A stretch of DNA of 64,000 bases from Flectobacillus rivi. Its GTDB lineage: Bacteria; Bacteroidota; Bacteroidia; Cytophagales; Spirosomataceae. The translations under genes and the position numbers were made by a program. The notes under the pieces are model-generated. The model saw only the letters and a list, made by a program, of their open reading frames with translations, did no database searches and was not told where the DNA came from. The DNA is taken from positions 62,001 to 126,000 of the forward strand of contig NZ_JASHIE010000018.1 of the NCBI RefSeq assembly GCF_030056655.1, read 5' to 3'. Shown in pieces: positions 17,306-26,876 of the stretch (positions within the stretch are counted from its first letter, which is position 1; every line of letters begins with the position of its first letter).

Positions 17306-18329
17306 CTAAAATAAGTTCAAGTTTTACCTCAAAATAGCCCTCTTGATTATTAATTTCTAAGTTGTACTTATGAGGATACAGTAGTTCTAATCGTCGTTTG
17401 ATATTACTAAGACCAATACCCTCTGTGTTGAGCGTTGTCTTGTTCAACAGCACTTTATTTTTTGACAAAAACAAAATTCCATGCTCTGTATTCTGTAAAG
17501 TAAAAATGATTTCTGGTGAATTTTTACTATCGATTCCGTACTTAAAAGCATTCTCGACAAAATGAATAAACAGCAAAGGTGCAACGCTATATGGCTTGAT
17601 AGATGGAGACACTTGAAACTCCACCTTCCCCTCAATGGGCAATCGCAAAGCTTGTAATTCTATATAGTTTCTCAGATGTTCAATTTCTTTGTTGATGTCA
17701 ACATTCGAATCGCTCACTTCATAAATAATATATCGAAGTATTTCTGAAAGCTTAATAATAGTGTCTTCCGAATTAGGGTGACTTTTGCGTACTAGCCAAC
17801 GAATATTATTGAGGGTATTAAATAAAAAGTGAGGGCTAATTTGGAGTTTGAGCATATTTAGCTCAGCCACAGTTTTTTCCAATTCCATTTGTTTGTATAA
17901 TTCCTTTTGGCGCGCTTGCTCATTATACAAAAACAACATCGTACTTGCCAAAATACAAACTGTATAAAAAAATAAAGGACCAATAATTCTAGCAAACAAA
18001 AAATCCAAAGTACCTACTTTTACAGGATGTGGCGGTCCCATCAGTGAGATTAAATAATTGATACCCGCATAAGTCAATCCTCCCAGTAACAACACGCCAA
18101 AGTATTTCCATCGCTTGGTCGAAAAGAATAGTTTAGGACCAATGTAAAGCAGGTGTGAATAAAAAATAATTGCCCAAACAATCATGTTGGTTGTATGAGT
18201 TTTGAAAAAAGCAAAATCAAGCTTTTGAAGCTTGCTGGGTTCATACAAAAAAATGATATAGGGAAACAGATAAAGGATTGTCCACGTAAGGATATGTCCC
18301 GTATATGGTTTGATGGCTTGCTTCAACAT
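17295..18329 (-). CDS. LytS/YehU-type sensor histidine kinase
   Basis: This is an inner-membrane sensor kinase of 344 residues. Four hydrophobic spans (about 13-30, 47-66, 76-96 and 112-135) precede a short coiled coil and the His_kinase domain, where H167 in SPHFLFNTLNNI is the expected phospho-acceptor. An ATPase domain follows, with an N-box FVENAFKYG near 251 and a GIGLSNIKRRL G-box near 303. No separate extracellular sensor domain is seen, so the signal is likely sensed in or by the membrane. It is co-transcribed with the LytTR regulator. The start is ATG at 18329, facing the receptor gene at 18697. Confidence 0.93.
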   Translation of the reverse strand: MLKQAIKPYTGHILTWTILYLFPYIIFLYEPSKLQKLDFAFFKTHTTNMIVWAIIFYSHLLYIGPKLFFSTKRWKYFGVLLLGGLTYAGINYLISLMGPPHPVKVGTLDFLFARIIGPLFFYTVCILASTMLFLYNEQARQKELYKQMELEKTVAELNMLKLQISPHFLFNTLNNIRWLVRKSHPNSEDTIIKLSEILRYIIYEVSDSNVDINKEIEHLRNYIELQALRLPIEGKVEFQVSPSIKPYSVAPLLFIHFVENAFKYGIDSKNSPEIIFTLQNTEHGILFLSKNKVLLNKTTLNTEGIGLSNIKRRLELLYPHKYNLEINNQEGYFEVKLELILDEN

Positions 18330-18696
18330 AAGTTTAATATGTTATTGATTAATTGTAAGGTTGTTATCAGTCATGGAAAAGTCCTACTTTGAGAGTACTT
18401 TTTATTTAGCTTAAATAGCTTTTTGTTAGACATTTTTAATCTATTGATTTTAAACAACTTAATACAAAACACATAATCTCGTGACTTGTTATTCATTTCG
18501 ACAACAAACTTACTGAATAGATTCTAATCCACGATGTTCATCCATATACAGTTCACATCATTGCGTCTACAGCCGAATGGAATTTCGAGAAATTGCCCGC
18601 AAATTTGAATCATCAATCGCAAGAGAGAGTGATGTTATTCAAAATGTAGTAAATAAAAATTTCCTCTGATAAACTCTCGAATTAACTCTATCAATC
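18330..18696. other. Divergent intergenic region between LytS and the TonB receptor
   Basis: These 367 bases carry no convincing gene. A small palindrome ATTTA-GCT-TAAAT lies at 18404-18416. A 30-codon frame at 18577-18669 ends 27 bases before the receptor ATG, but all three frames there are partly open and none looks protein-like. Promoters for both divergent units must lie here; I cannot place them with confidence. Confidence 0.5.
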
Positions 18697-21297
18697 ATGA
18701 ATAAGATATTAACAATTATGTTGGTGCTTTTCTCAATGTCGGGATTCGCACAGATGCCCTCAGGTGGTGCAGGCAAAATGCCTGAATGGAAAGCGTATGG
18801 CAAAATAGTAGATGAGCAAGGCAAGCCCGTAGAATTTGCTTCAGTCGTAGTACTTAAAAGCATTTTTGATAAGGATACCAAAAAAGAAAAAGATGTTTTG
18901 GTAAAAGCTCAACAGACCCAATTAAATGGTGATTTTAGTTTTTCTGGTTTACCTATGATGGCTAAATTAAAACTTAAAATCAGTTCGGTAGGCTATAAAA
19001 CTTTGGAAATGCCTTTGGCAGTATCTATGCCTAAAATGGAAGGTGGCGCACCAAAGCCAGGTCAACAACCTGACCCTGCGATGATGGCAAAAATGATGGC
19101 AGCGATGGACAAAGATCTAGGAAATATCAAATTAGCTTCAGAGTCTACTCTCCTTGATGGAGTAACCGTTAACGGTTCTAAGCCATTATTGGAAATGGAT
19201 ATTGACAAAAAGAGCTTTAATGTTTCTAAAAACTTAGTTACTTCGGGCGGTACTGCGGTAGACATCATGCGCAATATTCCTTCGTTGCAAGTAGACATTG
19301 ACGGTAATGTTAAGCTAAGAAATGCATCTCCTGTATTGTACATAGACGGTCGTCCAACAACATTGAGCTTAGATCAAATCCCTGCGGATGCTATCGAAAA
19401 AGTTGAGGTAATCACCAATCCGTCAGCGAAATATGATGCTTCTGGAAGTACTGCTGGTATCTTAAACTTGGTTTTGAAGAAAAACAAAAAGAGTGGTTAC
19501 AATGGTATGGTAAACGTAGGGGCTGACCGTTTTGGTGGCTCAAATATCATGGGAAACCTAAGCGTTCGTCAAAACAAAGTAAACGTTTCATTGATGTTTA
19601 TGAATATGCGTATGCGTAACAACGTTACAGGTAACAGCGACCGCTCAAGCACCATTGGTGGGACACAATCGAGTATCGCGCAGGACATCAATAGCAAAAC
19701 AAAAGGCAACATGACTTTTGGTCGCTTAGGCATGGATTACTATGTATCGAACCGTGCAACACTTTCGGTGGCTGGTTTCTTCGGACAAGGTAATTTTGAT
19801 CCAACTGAAGATTTGAAAATTACGACCAAAATTAATGGTGTTACGAGCTTTAGTAATAGACTTTCGAATACGGAAAGAGCTTTCAAACCAAGAGGTTTGC
19901 AATTAGGGTTTAAACAAAACTTCAAAACAGAGGGAGAAGAACTTTCTGCTGACTTAAACTACTTTGGTGGTGACAACTCTTCAAATGCGGTTTACTCTAC
20001 CAATTATTATAATGCACAAAATGCTATTACAGGAAATCAAATCCAGAAAAATATTGGTGAAGGGAACAATAAAGTTTTGACCGTTCAGACAGACTATGTA
20101 AAACCTTTAAAGGGAAAAATCACATTAGAAACTGGGGCAAAAATCCAAATCAATTACAATAAAAACCTGAATAACAACACCTTAAAAGCTGTAGGTTCTG
20201 ACATTTACAAAGATATTACTTCTGCTTCTGTAAATTATGAAGGTGAAAATTATGTGTACGCTGCTTACGTTTCATTTGCAGGAAAGTTACCAAAATTGTT
20301 TTCTTACAAAGTTGGTTTACGTGGTGAAAGCTCAAAATATGATGGTTCGCTTTTAGCCAACAACCAAAAATTCAGCAACGAATATCCAATAAGTTTATTC
20401 CCTTCGATATTCTTAACCAGAGAATTATCTAAGACAGACCAATTACAATTGAGCGTAACAAGAAGAGTAAACAGACCAAACTTTTTCCAACAGATTCCTT
20501 ACGTAGATTATAGCGATAGCTTGAATATTACTAGAGGTAATCCCAACTTGGTACCAGAATTTACTACCTCAAGCGAGATATCATATAGTCACTCAAAAGG
20601 TAACTCAACTTTCTTAGCTTCGGGCTATTACAAATATACTAATAACCTAATCACTAGATATTTGAGTCAAGAAATCAACCCAATAAGTGGCAAAACGGAT
20701 CTGATTAATACCTATATCAATGCCAATTCGAGTGTAACGTATGGTACTGAGTTTACTTACACAACTAAATTGAAAGCATTTTGGGATTTAACGGCGAACT
20801 TGAACTTTTATAACTCAAAAATCAATACTCAAAACATCGAAAACGCGCAAGCTACAGATGCTCTTTGGACAGTGTTTGGTAAAATCAACAACAGTTTTAC
20901 TTTACCTCAAAAATGGGTAATCCAGCTTTCGGGTGACTATCAAGGCAAAACCAATATGCCAATTACTCAAAATCAAGGTTTTGGTCCTCCAATGAGTCAG
21001 GCACAAAGTTCATCACAAGGATATATCAAACCTTTTTATGGAGTTGATATTGCCATCAAGAAGAGTTTCTTGAAAAATGATATTGCTTCAGCGACACTCT
21101 CTGTTAACGATATTTTCAGAACTAGAGGAAACACACAAGTATCGTACGGTGAAGGATTTACACAAACTTACTATCGTTTGAATAACCCACAATTGGTGAG
21201 ATTGAACCTCTCGATTCGTTTTGGACAGATGGATATGAGCATATTTAAGAGAAGTTCTAAAAATGCCTCATCGATGGACGGTATGCAAATGCAGTAG
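18697..21297 (+). CDS. TonB-dependent receptor with carboxypeptidase-like domain, Met-rich
   Basis: This is an outer-membrane receptor of 866 residues. It has a signal peptide (about 1-18), a carboxypeptidase-regulatory-like domain (about 32-115), a plug domain (about 150-260; NIPSLQVDIDGNVKLRNASPVLYIDGRP region) and a C-terminal beta-barrel of the OMP_b-brl_3 type. There is no STN domain, so it does not signal by the FecR route. It is unusually rich in Met: QMPSGGAGKMPEW after the signal, a stretch at about 109-132 with eight Met, and a GMQMQ tail. Met clusters often bind copper or silver, which would suit the adjacent MbnP/di-heme genes, but this is inference. The divergent LytS/LytR pair is its probable regulator. 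A terminator follows at 21362. Confidence 0.88.
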   Translation: MNKILTIMLVLFSMSGFAQMPSGGAGKMPEWKAYGKIVDEQGKPVEFASVVVLKSIFDKDTKKEKDVLVKAQQTQLNGDFSFSGLPMMAKLKLKISSVGYKTLEMPLAVSMPKMEGGAPKPGQQPDPAMMAKMMAAMDKDLGNIKLASESTLLDGVTVNGSKPLLEMDIDKKSFNVSKNLVTSGGTAVDIMRNIPSLQVDIDGNVKLRNASPVLYIDGRPTTLSLDQIPADAIEKVEVITNPSAKYDASGSTAGILNLVLKKNKKSGYNGMVNVGADRFGGSNIMGNLSVRQNKVNVSLMFMNMRMRNNVTGNSDRSSTIGGTQSSIAQDINSKTKGNMTFGRLGMDYYVSNRATLSVAGFFGQGNFDPTEDLKITTKINGVTSFSNRLSNTERAFKPRGLQLGFKQNFKTEGEELSADLNYFGGDNSSNAVYSTNYYNAQNAITGNQIQKNIGEGNNKVLTVQTDYVKPLKGKITLETGAKIQINYNKNLNNNTLKAVGSDIYKDITSASVNYEGENYVYAAYVSFAGKLPKLFSYKVGLRGESSKYDGSLLANNQKFSNEYPISLFPSIFLTRELSKTDQLQLSVTRRVNRPNFFQQIPYVDYSDSLNITRGNPNLVPEFTTSSEISYSHSKGNSTFLASGYYKYTNNLITRYLSQEINPISGKTDLINTYINANSSVTYGTEFTYTTKLKAFWDLTANLNFYNSKINTQNIENAQATDALWTVFGKINNSFTLPQKWVIQLSGDYQGKTNMPITQNQGFGPPMSQAQSSSQGYIKPFYGVDIAIKKSFLKNDIASATLSVNDIFRTRGNTQVSYGEGFTQTYYRLNNPQLVRLNLSIRFGQMDMSIFKRSSKNASSMDGMQMQ

Positions 21298-21361
21298 TTT
21301 TTTGGATAATAAATCATAGAAATAGTGACAAGGTGTATTATGATATTGTAATGCACTGAAT

Positions 21362-21395
21362 AAACCACCGCGCATTTTGTACGGTGGTTTTTTGT
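21362..21395 (+). terminator. Intrinsic terminator of the TonB receptor
   Basis: Nine-base arms AAACCACCG (21362-21370) and CGGTGGTTT (21382-21390) with an 11-base loop are followed by more T residues, 64 bases after the receptor stop. Confidence 0.85.
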
Positions 21396-21466
21396 TTGGC
21401 TTTGGGATATAGGCTAAAATCGAGTTCAGTTTTGAGGGCAACCTATTTTAGGCAAGGACAAAGGAC

Positions 21467-21497
21467 AATTCATCACTCACAACTCAAAACTCCACAC
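21467..21497 (-). repeat. Degenerate stop-codon-associated repeat (one of six)
   Basis: Read on the minus strand it is built of GAGTTTTGAGTTGTGAGTGATGAATT-like units and begins just after the stop of the lipoprotein gene. Relatives sharing the core GAATT-nTGAGT-kGTGAAT lie in the sense direction next to other genes' 3' ends: 5835-5854 (+), 6112-6136 (-), 31216-31243 (-), 33631-33650 (-) and 41564-41586 (-). No protein or RNA function is evident. Confidence 0.5.
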
Positions 21498-21499
21498 TA

Positions 21500-22369
21500 T
21501 TAATTGATTCCTTGTTCGCTCAGGATATTTTTCAACAAAGGCTCAAGGTCTTCCTTTTTAGTTTGTGAACTTATATGCTTGGTAAGATTATCATAAATAG
21601 ATTGGTCACCAATTTGGTCTATTTGATAAGTCAACACCTTAATCAGTCTCAAATACTTTCGGCGTTGATACCAAACAAATCCAATAATCAGTAACGCTGC
21701 CAAAGTGATACCTCCGATAATCATGGAGGCTTGACGTTGCACGAAAGGTATATCTTTATGAACAATCTTGTCAATCCTACTTGTGAGCGTATCTATGGTC
21801 GGTTGAAGGGTATTATTGACTAATTGTTGGGTGCGCATAGAGGTTTTCTCACTCAAGATATTACCAATAATTGAATCCAATTTTGCTTTAGAGGCAGGGC
21901 TATTCATGGAGTCCAAGGCATTTTGTAACATATTAGTCAAAAGTCTTTGCGAATTTTTGTCGAGTGTTCGCATGATTTTGGCAACCAATTCATCGGTGAA
22001 TTTCAAATCACCTTTGAGTCGCCCTATTTGCCAATGCAGATTATCACCCAATTTTGTCAACTGAATATTGGTGGTATCGCCTGCAATAGCAATCGCATGA
22101 ATGAGTTTTTTAATATCAGGGTTCAGCGTATCTGCAAATCCCTTCAGTCCAGAAGCAGCGTGTGGTAGGGCTTTGGTAGCACCCAGCACAAAGTTTTCTC
22201 CTGCTTTTGAGGTTAAATCACTTAAGGCAGGTTCGGCTTTATTGAGGGGTTTGGTCAAATCAATTTTGTCAACCTCATTTTTGAGAACGTTACATGAGGT
22301 AAAAAGTAGAGACAAAACCATTGCTAAAACAGACTGTTTTAGGATAGAAAGTGGTAGTAGGTGTTTCAT
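21500..22369 (-). CDS. Lipoprotein with C-terminal membrane span, unknown function
   Basis: This is a 289-residue protein not assigned to a named family. The N-terminus is a lipoprotein signal (C26 in LLFTSCNVLK). Residues 30-205 are predicted helical and amphipathic, with long heptad-like stretches (DKIDLTKPLNKAE, LVAKIMRTLDKNSQRLL, TIDTLTSRIDKIVHK). A clear membrane span is at about 212-232, followed by a basic RRKYLR and a cytoplasmic tail of about 50 residues. A lipid anchor plus a later inner-membrane span is an odd topology and could bridge the membrane surfaces, or the first Cys may be fortuitous. It precedes the terminator of the RND gene and seems to be transcribed alone. No role is claimed. 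Confidence 0.7.
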   Translation of the reverse strand: MKHLLPLSILKQSVLAMVLSLLFTSCNVLKNEVDKIDLTKPLNKAEPALSDLTSKAGENFVLGATKALPHAASGLKGFADTLNPDIKKLIHAIAIAGDTTNIQLTKLGDNLHWQIGRLKGDLKFTDELVAKIMRTLDKNSQRLLTNMLQNALDSMNSPASKAKLDSIIGNILSEKTSMRTQQLVNNTLQPTIDTLTSRIDKIVHKDIPFVQRQASMIIGGITLAALLIIGFVWYQRRKYLRLIKVLTYQIDQIGDQSIYDNLTKHISSQTKKEDLEPLLKNILSEQGIN

Positions 22370-22463
22370 AAGAGATTAAAAAGTGTGTTATGATAGATTT
22401 TCTGCAAAATAGGCAATTCAACATTCATAAAACATCATAATCTATTATTCGGTCAAAAACAAA

Positions 22464-22496
22464 AGAGGGATGATTGTTTAAAACAATCATCCCTCT
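22464..22496 (-). terminator. Intrinsic terminator of the RND exporter gene
   Basis: A 16-base perfect stem (22464-22479 with 22481-22496) is followed on the minus strand by a T-rich run, 28 bases past the stop of the gene at 22525. Confidence 0.88.
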
Positions 22497-22524
22497 GGTA
22501 TATTATATTCTGCTTAAAGCAATC

Positions 22525-24870
22525 TTATTGTTCTTCCAACACTACAGCTTTAGTTTTTCTAACATCCAATTTTTTACGATTGATTGTCAACAACAATGCT
22601 GGTAACAAAATCAAGTTGGTACACATCGCAATCAAAAGTGTAATAGAAACCATCACACCCATAGCAGCAGTTCCACCAAAACTTGAAGCTGCAAAAATAG
22701 AGAAGCCACAAAACAATATTATAGCAGTATAAATCATACTCAAACCCGTACCAAAGATCGTATTAGTAATCGATTCGCGAACGCTATTGCCTTTATCTTC
22801 CAATTCTTGACGATAGCGTGTCAAGAAATAAACTGTTCCATCCGAAGCAATACCGAAGGTAATACTAAAGATTAGAATTGTTGAAGGCTTGAAGTGAATA
22901 TCAAAAAAGCCCATAATTCCCGCTGTCAATGCCAATGGAATCAAGCAAGGCAGTTTTGATAAAATAATAATAGGAATCGAACGGAAAAGCACCATTCCCA
23001 CCAAAGCAATTAACACAATGGCGATCAATAAACTTTCGTACAAGTTGCCCAACAAGTAGTCATTACTTTTCAAAAACACCAAACTATGTCCTGTTAGACT
23101 TACTTTATATTGGTCTTTCGGGAAAATTTCATCCACCTGTGGTTGGATTTCTTTCATCAATTCTTTGATACGCACCGAGCCTACATCAGCCATTTGATAA
23201 CTGATACGGGTAATACTTTTATCATTGTTCAAAAATGGCTTGATTTGTTTTGAAGCTGACGAAGAATCTGTTTGAAGATATTCCGACAGTTTTGACAACT
23301 CAAACACACTTGGCATAATAAAGTATCTTGCTTCGCCACCTTTATAAGATTGATACAAGAAACGAACTGCTTCCACAATCGATAATGGTTTTGAAAACTC
23401 TTTATATTGCTTCAAGCGATTCTGTAGCGATTTAATTTTGTACAAAGCCTCTGCTTGATTATCAAAAACACCATTTTTACGTTTTGTATCAATCATAATT
23501 TCAAACGGCAATACTCCGTTGAAGTTTTCTTCGAAAAAGCGTAAATCTGTATAAATTGGATCCTTTTTAGGAAGATCATCTACCACATAACCAATCACGT
23601 TGATTTTGGTCACACCATAAGCAGATACCAACACAACCACCAACGCCGTCAAGTAAATCGCTGGGCGGTTATTATGTACCGTATGGTCAATCCAAGACAA
23701 GAATTTCTTTGCCCATTGTCCGTCCAAATGCTTCAAATGCTTTACCTGAGGCAAGCCCATATAGTACACCGAAATAGGAACCAACACCAAACATAGCACA
23801 TAAGTTACCATTACGTTGAGCGCTGACACTACCCCAAACTCGACCAACAAGCTACTATTGGTAAAGTAAAATACCCCAAAACCAATAGCAGTAGTCATAT
23901 TCGCCAAGAATGTAGATAAACCAATACCCGTAATCATGTTGCGAATGGCCAACTGTTTGTCACCATGCGCTAGCAACTCAGCTTGGTAGCGGTTAATCAA
24001 GAAAATACAGTTTGGCACACCAATCACAATCAATAATGGTGGAATCAAACCTGTAAGCATCGTAATCTTATAGCCCATCATCACCAATGTACCTACCGAA
24101 AATACTACGCCAATCAGCACCACAAGAATCGAAACTAAGGTAAAGCGAATCGAACGGAAGAAAAACCATAAAATCGCCGCAGTTACCAATACCGCCAATC
24201 CCATAAACAATTCCATTTCATGAGATACCTTTTGCATCGTAGCAGTACGAATAAAAGGCATACCTGAAAAATGGAGTGTTGTTTTGTGTTTTAGTTCAAA
24301 CTGATGAGCTAAGTCTCTGATTTCTTGAACAATTGAAATACGTTTCTTCGAATTTAAATCTTTCTCATTGAACGTAATTGCCATCAAAGTAGTGTTGGTT
24401 TTCGAATTAACCACCATTCCTTCGTAGAACTTCAGATTAGCAATTTTGTCTTTGATTGAATCAACCTCAGCTTGAGACTTCGGCTTTTGAGTCAACAAAG
24501 GTTTTACGTCAAAACGCTTTGTTATTTCATTTACTTTCAAATCAATCAAGTTGGTCAATGAAATCACATTCTTGATACCTTCATGTTTTTTGATTGCCTG
24601 CGAAAGGTCATACCAATCGTTGAAGTTATCTAATTTATACATCTCAGATGATTGGTATCCAATCACCATTAGACTACCATCTTCACCAAATAATTTTCTA
24701 AAGCGTTGATATTCTTGTTCAATAGGGTCGTTGGCAGGAAGGATTCGAGCAAACTCATACGAAAGTTGGATTCTACTCGCTTGATACCCCATATAAATGG
24801 TTGATACTATAATCAATCCAATCCAAAATAATCTATTTCGGATGATTAGCTCGGCAATTTTATTCCACAT
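22525..24870 (-). CDS. RND-superfamily (MMPL-type) exporter
   Basis: This is an inner-membrane transporter of 781 residues with the two-fold RND layout: one span (about 13-30), a periplasmic loop (30-210), five spans (about 218-375), a second single span near 405, a second loop (425-620), and five more spans to about 765. Signature segments are GVPNCIFLINRY in the first half and GIASDGTVYFLTRYRQEL in the second, the polar transmembrane helices thought to carry protons. It is single-gene, without a membrane-fusion or outer-membrane partner, as in the MMPL/hopanoid-exporter branch. Lipids or other hydrophobic molecules are the usual cargo, but nothing here fixes it. Confidence 0.9.
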   Translation of the reverse strand: MWNKIAELIIRNRLFWIGLIIVSTIYMGYQASRIQLSYEFARILPANDPIEQEYQRFRKLFGEDGSLMVIGYQSSEMYKLDNFNDWYDLSQAIKKHEGIKNVISLTNLIDLKVNEITKRFDVKPLLTQKPKSQAEVDSIKDKIANLKFYEGMVVNSKTNTTLMAITFNEKDLNSKKRISIVQEIRDLAHQFELKHKTTLHFSGMPFIRTATMQKVSHEMELFMGLAVLVTAAILWFFFRSIRFTLVSILVVLIGVVFSVGTLVMMGYKITMLTGLIPPLLIVIGVPNCIFLINRYQAELLAHGDKQLAIRNMITGIGLSTFLANMTTAIGFGVFYFTNSSLLVEFGVVSALNVMVTYVLCLVLVPISVYYMGLPQVKHLKHLDGQWAKKFLSWIDHTVHNNRPAIYLTALVVVLVSAYGVTKINVIGYVVDDLPKKDPIYTDLRFFEENFNGVLPFEIMIDTKRKNGVFDNQAEALYKIKSLQNRLKQYKEFSKPLSIVEAVRFLYQSYKGGEARYFIMPSVFELSKLSEYLQTDSSSASKQIKPFLNNDKSITRISYQMADVGSVRIKELMKEIQPQVDEIFPKDQYKVSLTGHSLVFLKSNDYLLGNLYESLLIAIVLIALVGMVLFRSIPIIILSKLPCLIPLALTAGIMGFFDIHFKPSTILIFSITFGIASDGTVYFLTRYRQELEDKGNSVRESITNTIFGTGLSMIYTAIILFCGFSIFAASSFGGTAAMGVMVSITLLIAMCTNLILLPALLLTINRKKLDVRKTKAVVLEEQ

Positions 24871-25018
24871 AATGTGTAATGTTAAATGATGATTGGGCCT
24901 TTTTTTAAATCACTGTTTGTATGCGATACTTCAAAAAGGCGGTGTTCAGTGATTTGGCTTGTTCCTAACTGTAAAAATAAATTGTATGTCTGAAGAGTTC
25001 AGTTGTATTACCCAAAAT

Positions 25019-25378
25019 TCATGGAGCATTGATGTCGATATAATATTGGGTTAATAACTGATACGGAACGAGAAGAAATATATTACTTAACGCATTTGAA
25101 GGCTTGAATCTTATGAGTGCATTAAGGCAATTAAATTCTAATTTGAAACTTAGTTTGTCAAAGTCATGTAATATTTTGAGAATACTTCCTATGTTTTTTG
25201 AAAACGCTAGCGTCATTTCATCAAAATAGGTATCTGCTTGTTCGAGCGTCAATTTGGCCAATAGACCATTTTCGCATTGATATTGCAACATAGTTCGCCC
25301 TGTAATGCTGTAGCTAATAACCATTACTGATAGCATCAAAGCAAAAATGGGCAATATGTTACTTTTAAAATATATCAT
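25019..25378 (-). CDS. Hypothetical protein with N-terminal membrane anchor
   Basis: This is a 119-residue frame starting with ATG at 25378. Residues 6-25 form a hydrophobic span; the rest is mixed, with ALTLEQADTYFDEM-like helix text around 42-57 and a leucine-rich C-terminus. I recognise no family. It lies alone between the RND gene and a promoterless-looking AT-rich stretch, about 150 bases from the RND start, with no strong hairpin of its own. Codon use is like its neighbours and there is no overlapping alternative frame, so it is probably, but not surely, a gene. Confidence 0.45.
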   Translation of the reverse strand: MIYFKSNILPIFALMLSVMVISYSITGRTMLQYQCENGLLAKLTLEQADTYFDEMTLAFSKNIGSILKILHDFDKLSFKLEFNCLNALIRFKPSNALSNIFLLVPYQLLTQYYIDINAP

Positions 25379-25505
25379 GCTTTGTTACAAAATTAGTGTA
25401 GATGTCGGGAGTTGCCCAAAAAAATAGGACTTTTCCAAATTTTTCATCTTATAATCATACATAAAATAGTAAAAATCTAATTTCTCATTTTGAGATAAAT
25501 AAAAA

Positions 25506-25530
25506 AAGACAGCCCATCGAGAGCTGTCTT
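25506..25530 (-). terminator. Intrinsic terminator of the arabinose operon
   Basis: The arms AAGACAGC (25506-25513) and GCTGTCTT (25523-25530) are followed on the minus strand by a run of seven T, 24 bases after the mutarotase stop. It marks the end of the long co-directional arabinose locus. Confidence 0.88.
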
Positions 25531-25553
25531 CCATTCAGTATTTTGTATTTTTC

Positions 25554-26717
25554 TTATTTCTTTACCGAAAACTTGTAAACAGTTGTTGTTTCGTAAGTTT
25601 CACCAGGCTTCAAAACTGTACTTGGGAATTTTGGTTTGTTTGGAGAATCTGGATAGTGTTGTGTTTCTAAACAAAGACCAAAGCGATGCTTGTACACTTT
25701 ACCACCTTTTCCTGTGATAGTTCCATCCAAGAAGTTACCCGTATAAAACTGAATAGCTGGCTCTGTTGTGAATACTTCCAACACACGACCGCTTGTTGGC
25801 TCATATACAGAAGCTGCTAATTTCAAATTCTTTGTTGAGTCTGTCAATACCCAGCAATGATCATATCCTAATCCAAATTTAATTTGCTCATCCTTAGTAT
25901 CATTGATTCTAGCACCAATTTTAGATGACTTTGTAAAATCAAATGATGTTCCAGCTACTGGCTTCAATTCTCCTGTTGGAATCAAAGTTGCGTCTACTGG
26001 TAAGAATTTATCAGCATTTAAAGTCACTTCATGATCTAGGATATCGCTATCAAAACCACCTTTCAAGTTGAAATAAGCATGGTTTGTCAAGTTTACAACC
26101 GTCGCTTTATCTGTAGTTGCTTTATAGTCGATTTTTAATGAATTATCTTTTTGCAAAGTATAAACAACTTCTACTGACAAATTACCTGGGTAGCCTTCCT
26201 CACCATCTTTTGCGGTGTAAGTCAATTTCAATGATGGCTCTTCACCTTCAATTGGAGTAGCTTTCCAAAGAACTTTATCAAATCCCTTCAAACCACCATG
26301 CAAAGCATTTGGTCCGTTGTTTTTAGCAAGTGAATAGCTTTTACCATCCAATGTAAATTGTCCTTTGGCGATACGGTTGCCATAGCGACCAATCAAAGCG
26401 CCGAAATACGGAACACCTTTTTGATAACCCGCAAGTGAATCACATCCGAGTGTAATATCATCAAATTTACCATTTTTGTCTGGAGCTGTCCACGATACAA
26501 TCGTACCCCCAAAATCAGAGATTTGAACGGTAGTTCCTGCTGCATTGTGCAAGGTGTAAAGCGTAGCTTGTGTACTATCAGAAACTTTTCCGAAAGCCGA
26601 TTGTTCGATTTTCAAGCTATCAGAAGTACCTTGAGTAGATTCAGATTTTTTACTTTCGCAAGCCCACAACAAACTGGCTGTCAATAAACTTGCTACGAGA
26701 AGATTGTTTTTTTTCAT
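25554..26717 (-). CDS. galM: Aldose 1-epimerase (mutarotase) lipoprotein
   Basis: It interconverts alpha and beta anomers of free aldoses, here most likely L-arabinose released in the periplasm. The start is taken at the ATG at 26717, which gives a lipoprotein signal with C20 (SLLWACESK); the frame extends 13 codons upstream. Family motifs are in order: NALHGG, the catalytic His region LTNHAYFNL, GYDHCW, and the catalytic Glu in CLETQHYPDSPNKP near the C-terminus. Its 388 residues are normal for exported Bacteroidota mutarotases. It is the last gene of the arabinose locus, 159 bases after the transaldolase gene, and a terminator follows at 25506-25530. Confidence 0.92.
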   Translation of the reverse strand: MKKNNLLVASLLTASLLWACESKKSESTQGTSDSLKIEQSAFGKVSDSTQATLYTLHNAAGTTVQISDFGGTIVSWTAPDKNGKFDDITLGCDSLAGYQKGVPYFGALIGRYGNRIAKGQFTLDGKSYSLAKNNGPNALHGGLKGFDKVLWKATPIEGEEPSLKLTYTAKDGEEGYPGNLSVEVVYTLQKDNSLKIDYKATTDKATVVNLTNHAYFNLKGGFDSDILDHEVTLNADKFLPVDATLIPTGELKPVAGTSFDFTKSSKIGARINDTKDEQIKFGLGYDHCWVLTDSTKNLKLAASVYEPTSGRVLEVFTTEPAIQFYTGNFLDGTITGKGGKVYKHRFGLCLETQHYPDSPNKPKFPSTVLKPGETYETTTVYKFSVKK

Positions 26718-26876
26718 AGTTTTTTTACTGTAAAATGGAAAAATTTGGGTTATCAAGAATTATATCGGATGTCGGATTTTTGATTTCGAATTGATAAAGT
26801 TTCCCATATCTTGAAATCAAAAATCCTATCCAAAATTGCCTATTTTTTTTCTAATAATTCAAAACGCCACGCTCAA

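Noticed and set aside
18577..18669. A 30-codon frame (MEFREIARKFE...) just upstream of the TonB receptor
   Set aside because: Another overlapping frame is equally open, there is no start signal, and the peptide resembles no known leader; coding cannot be supported.
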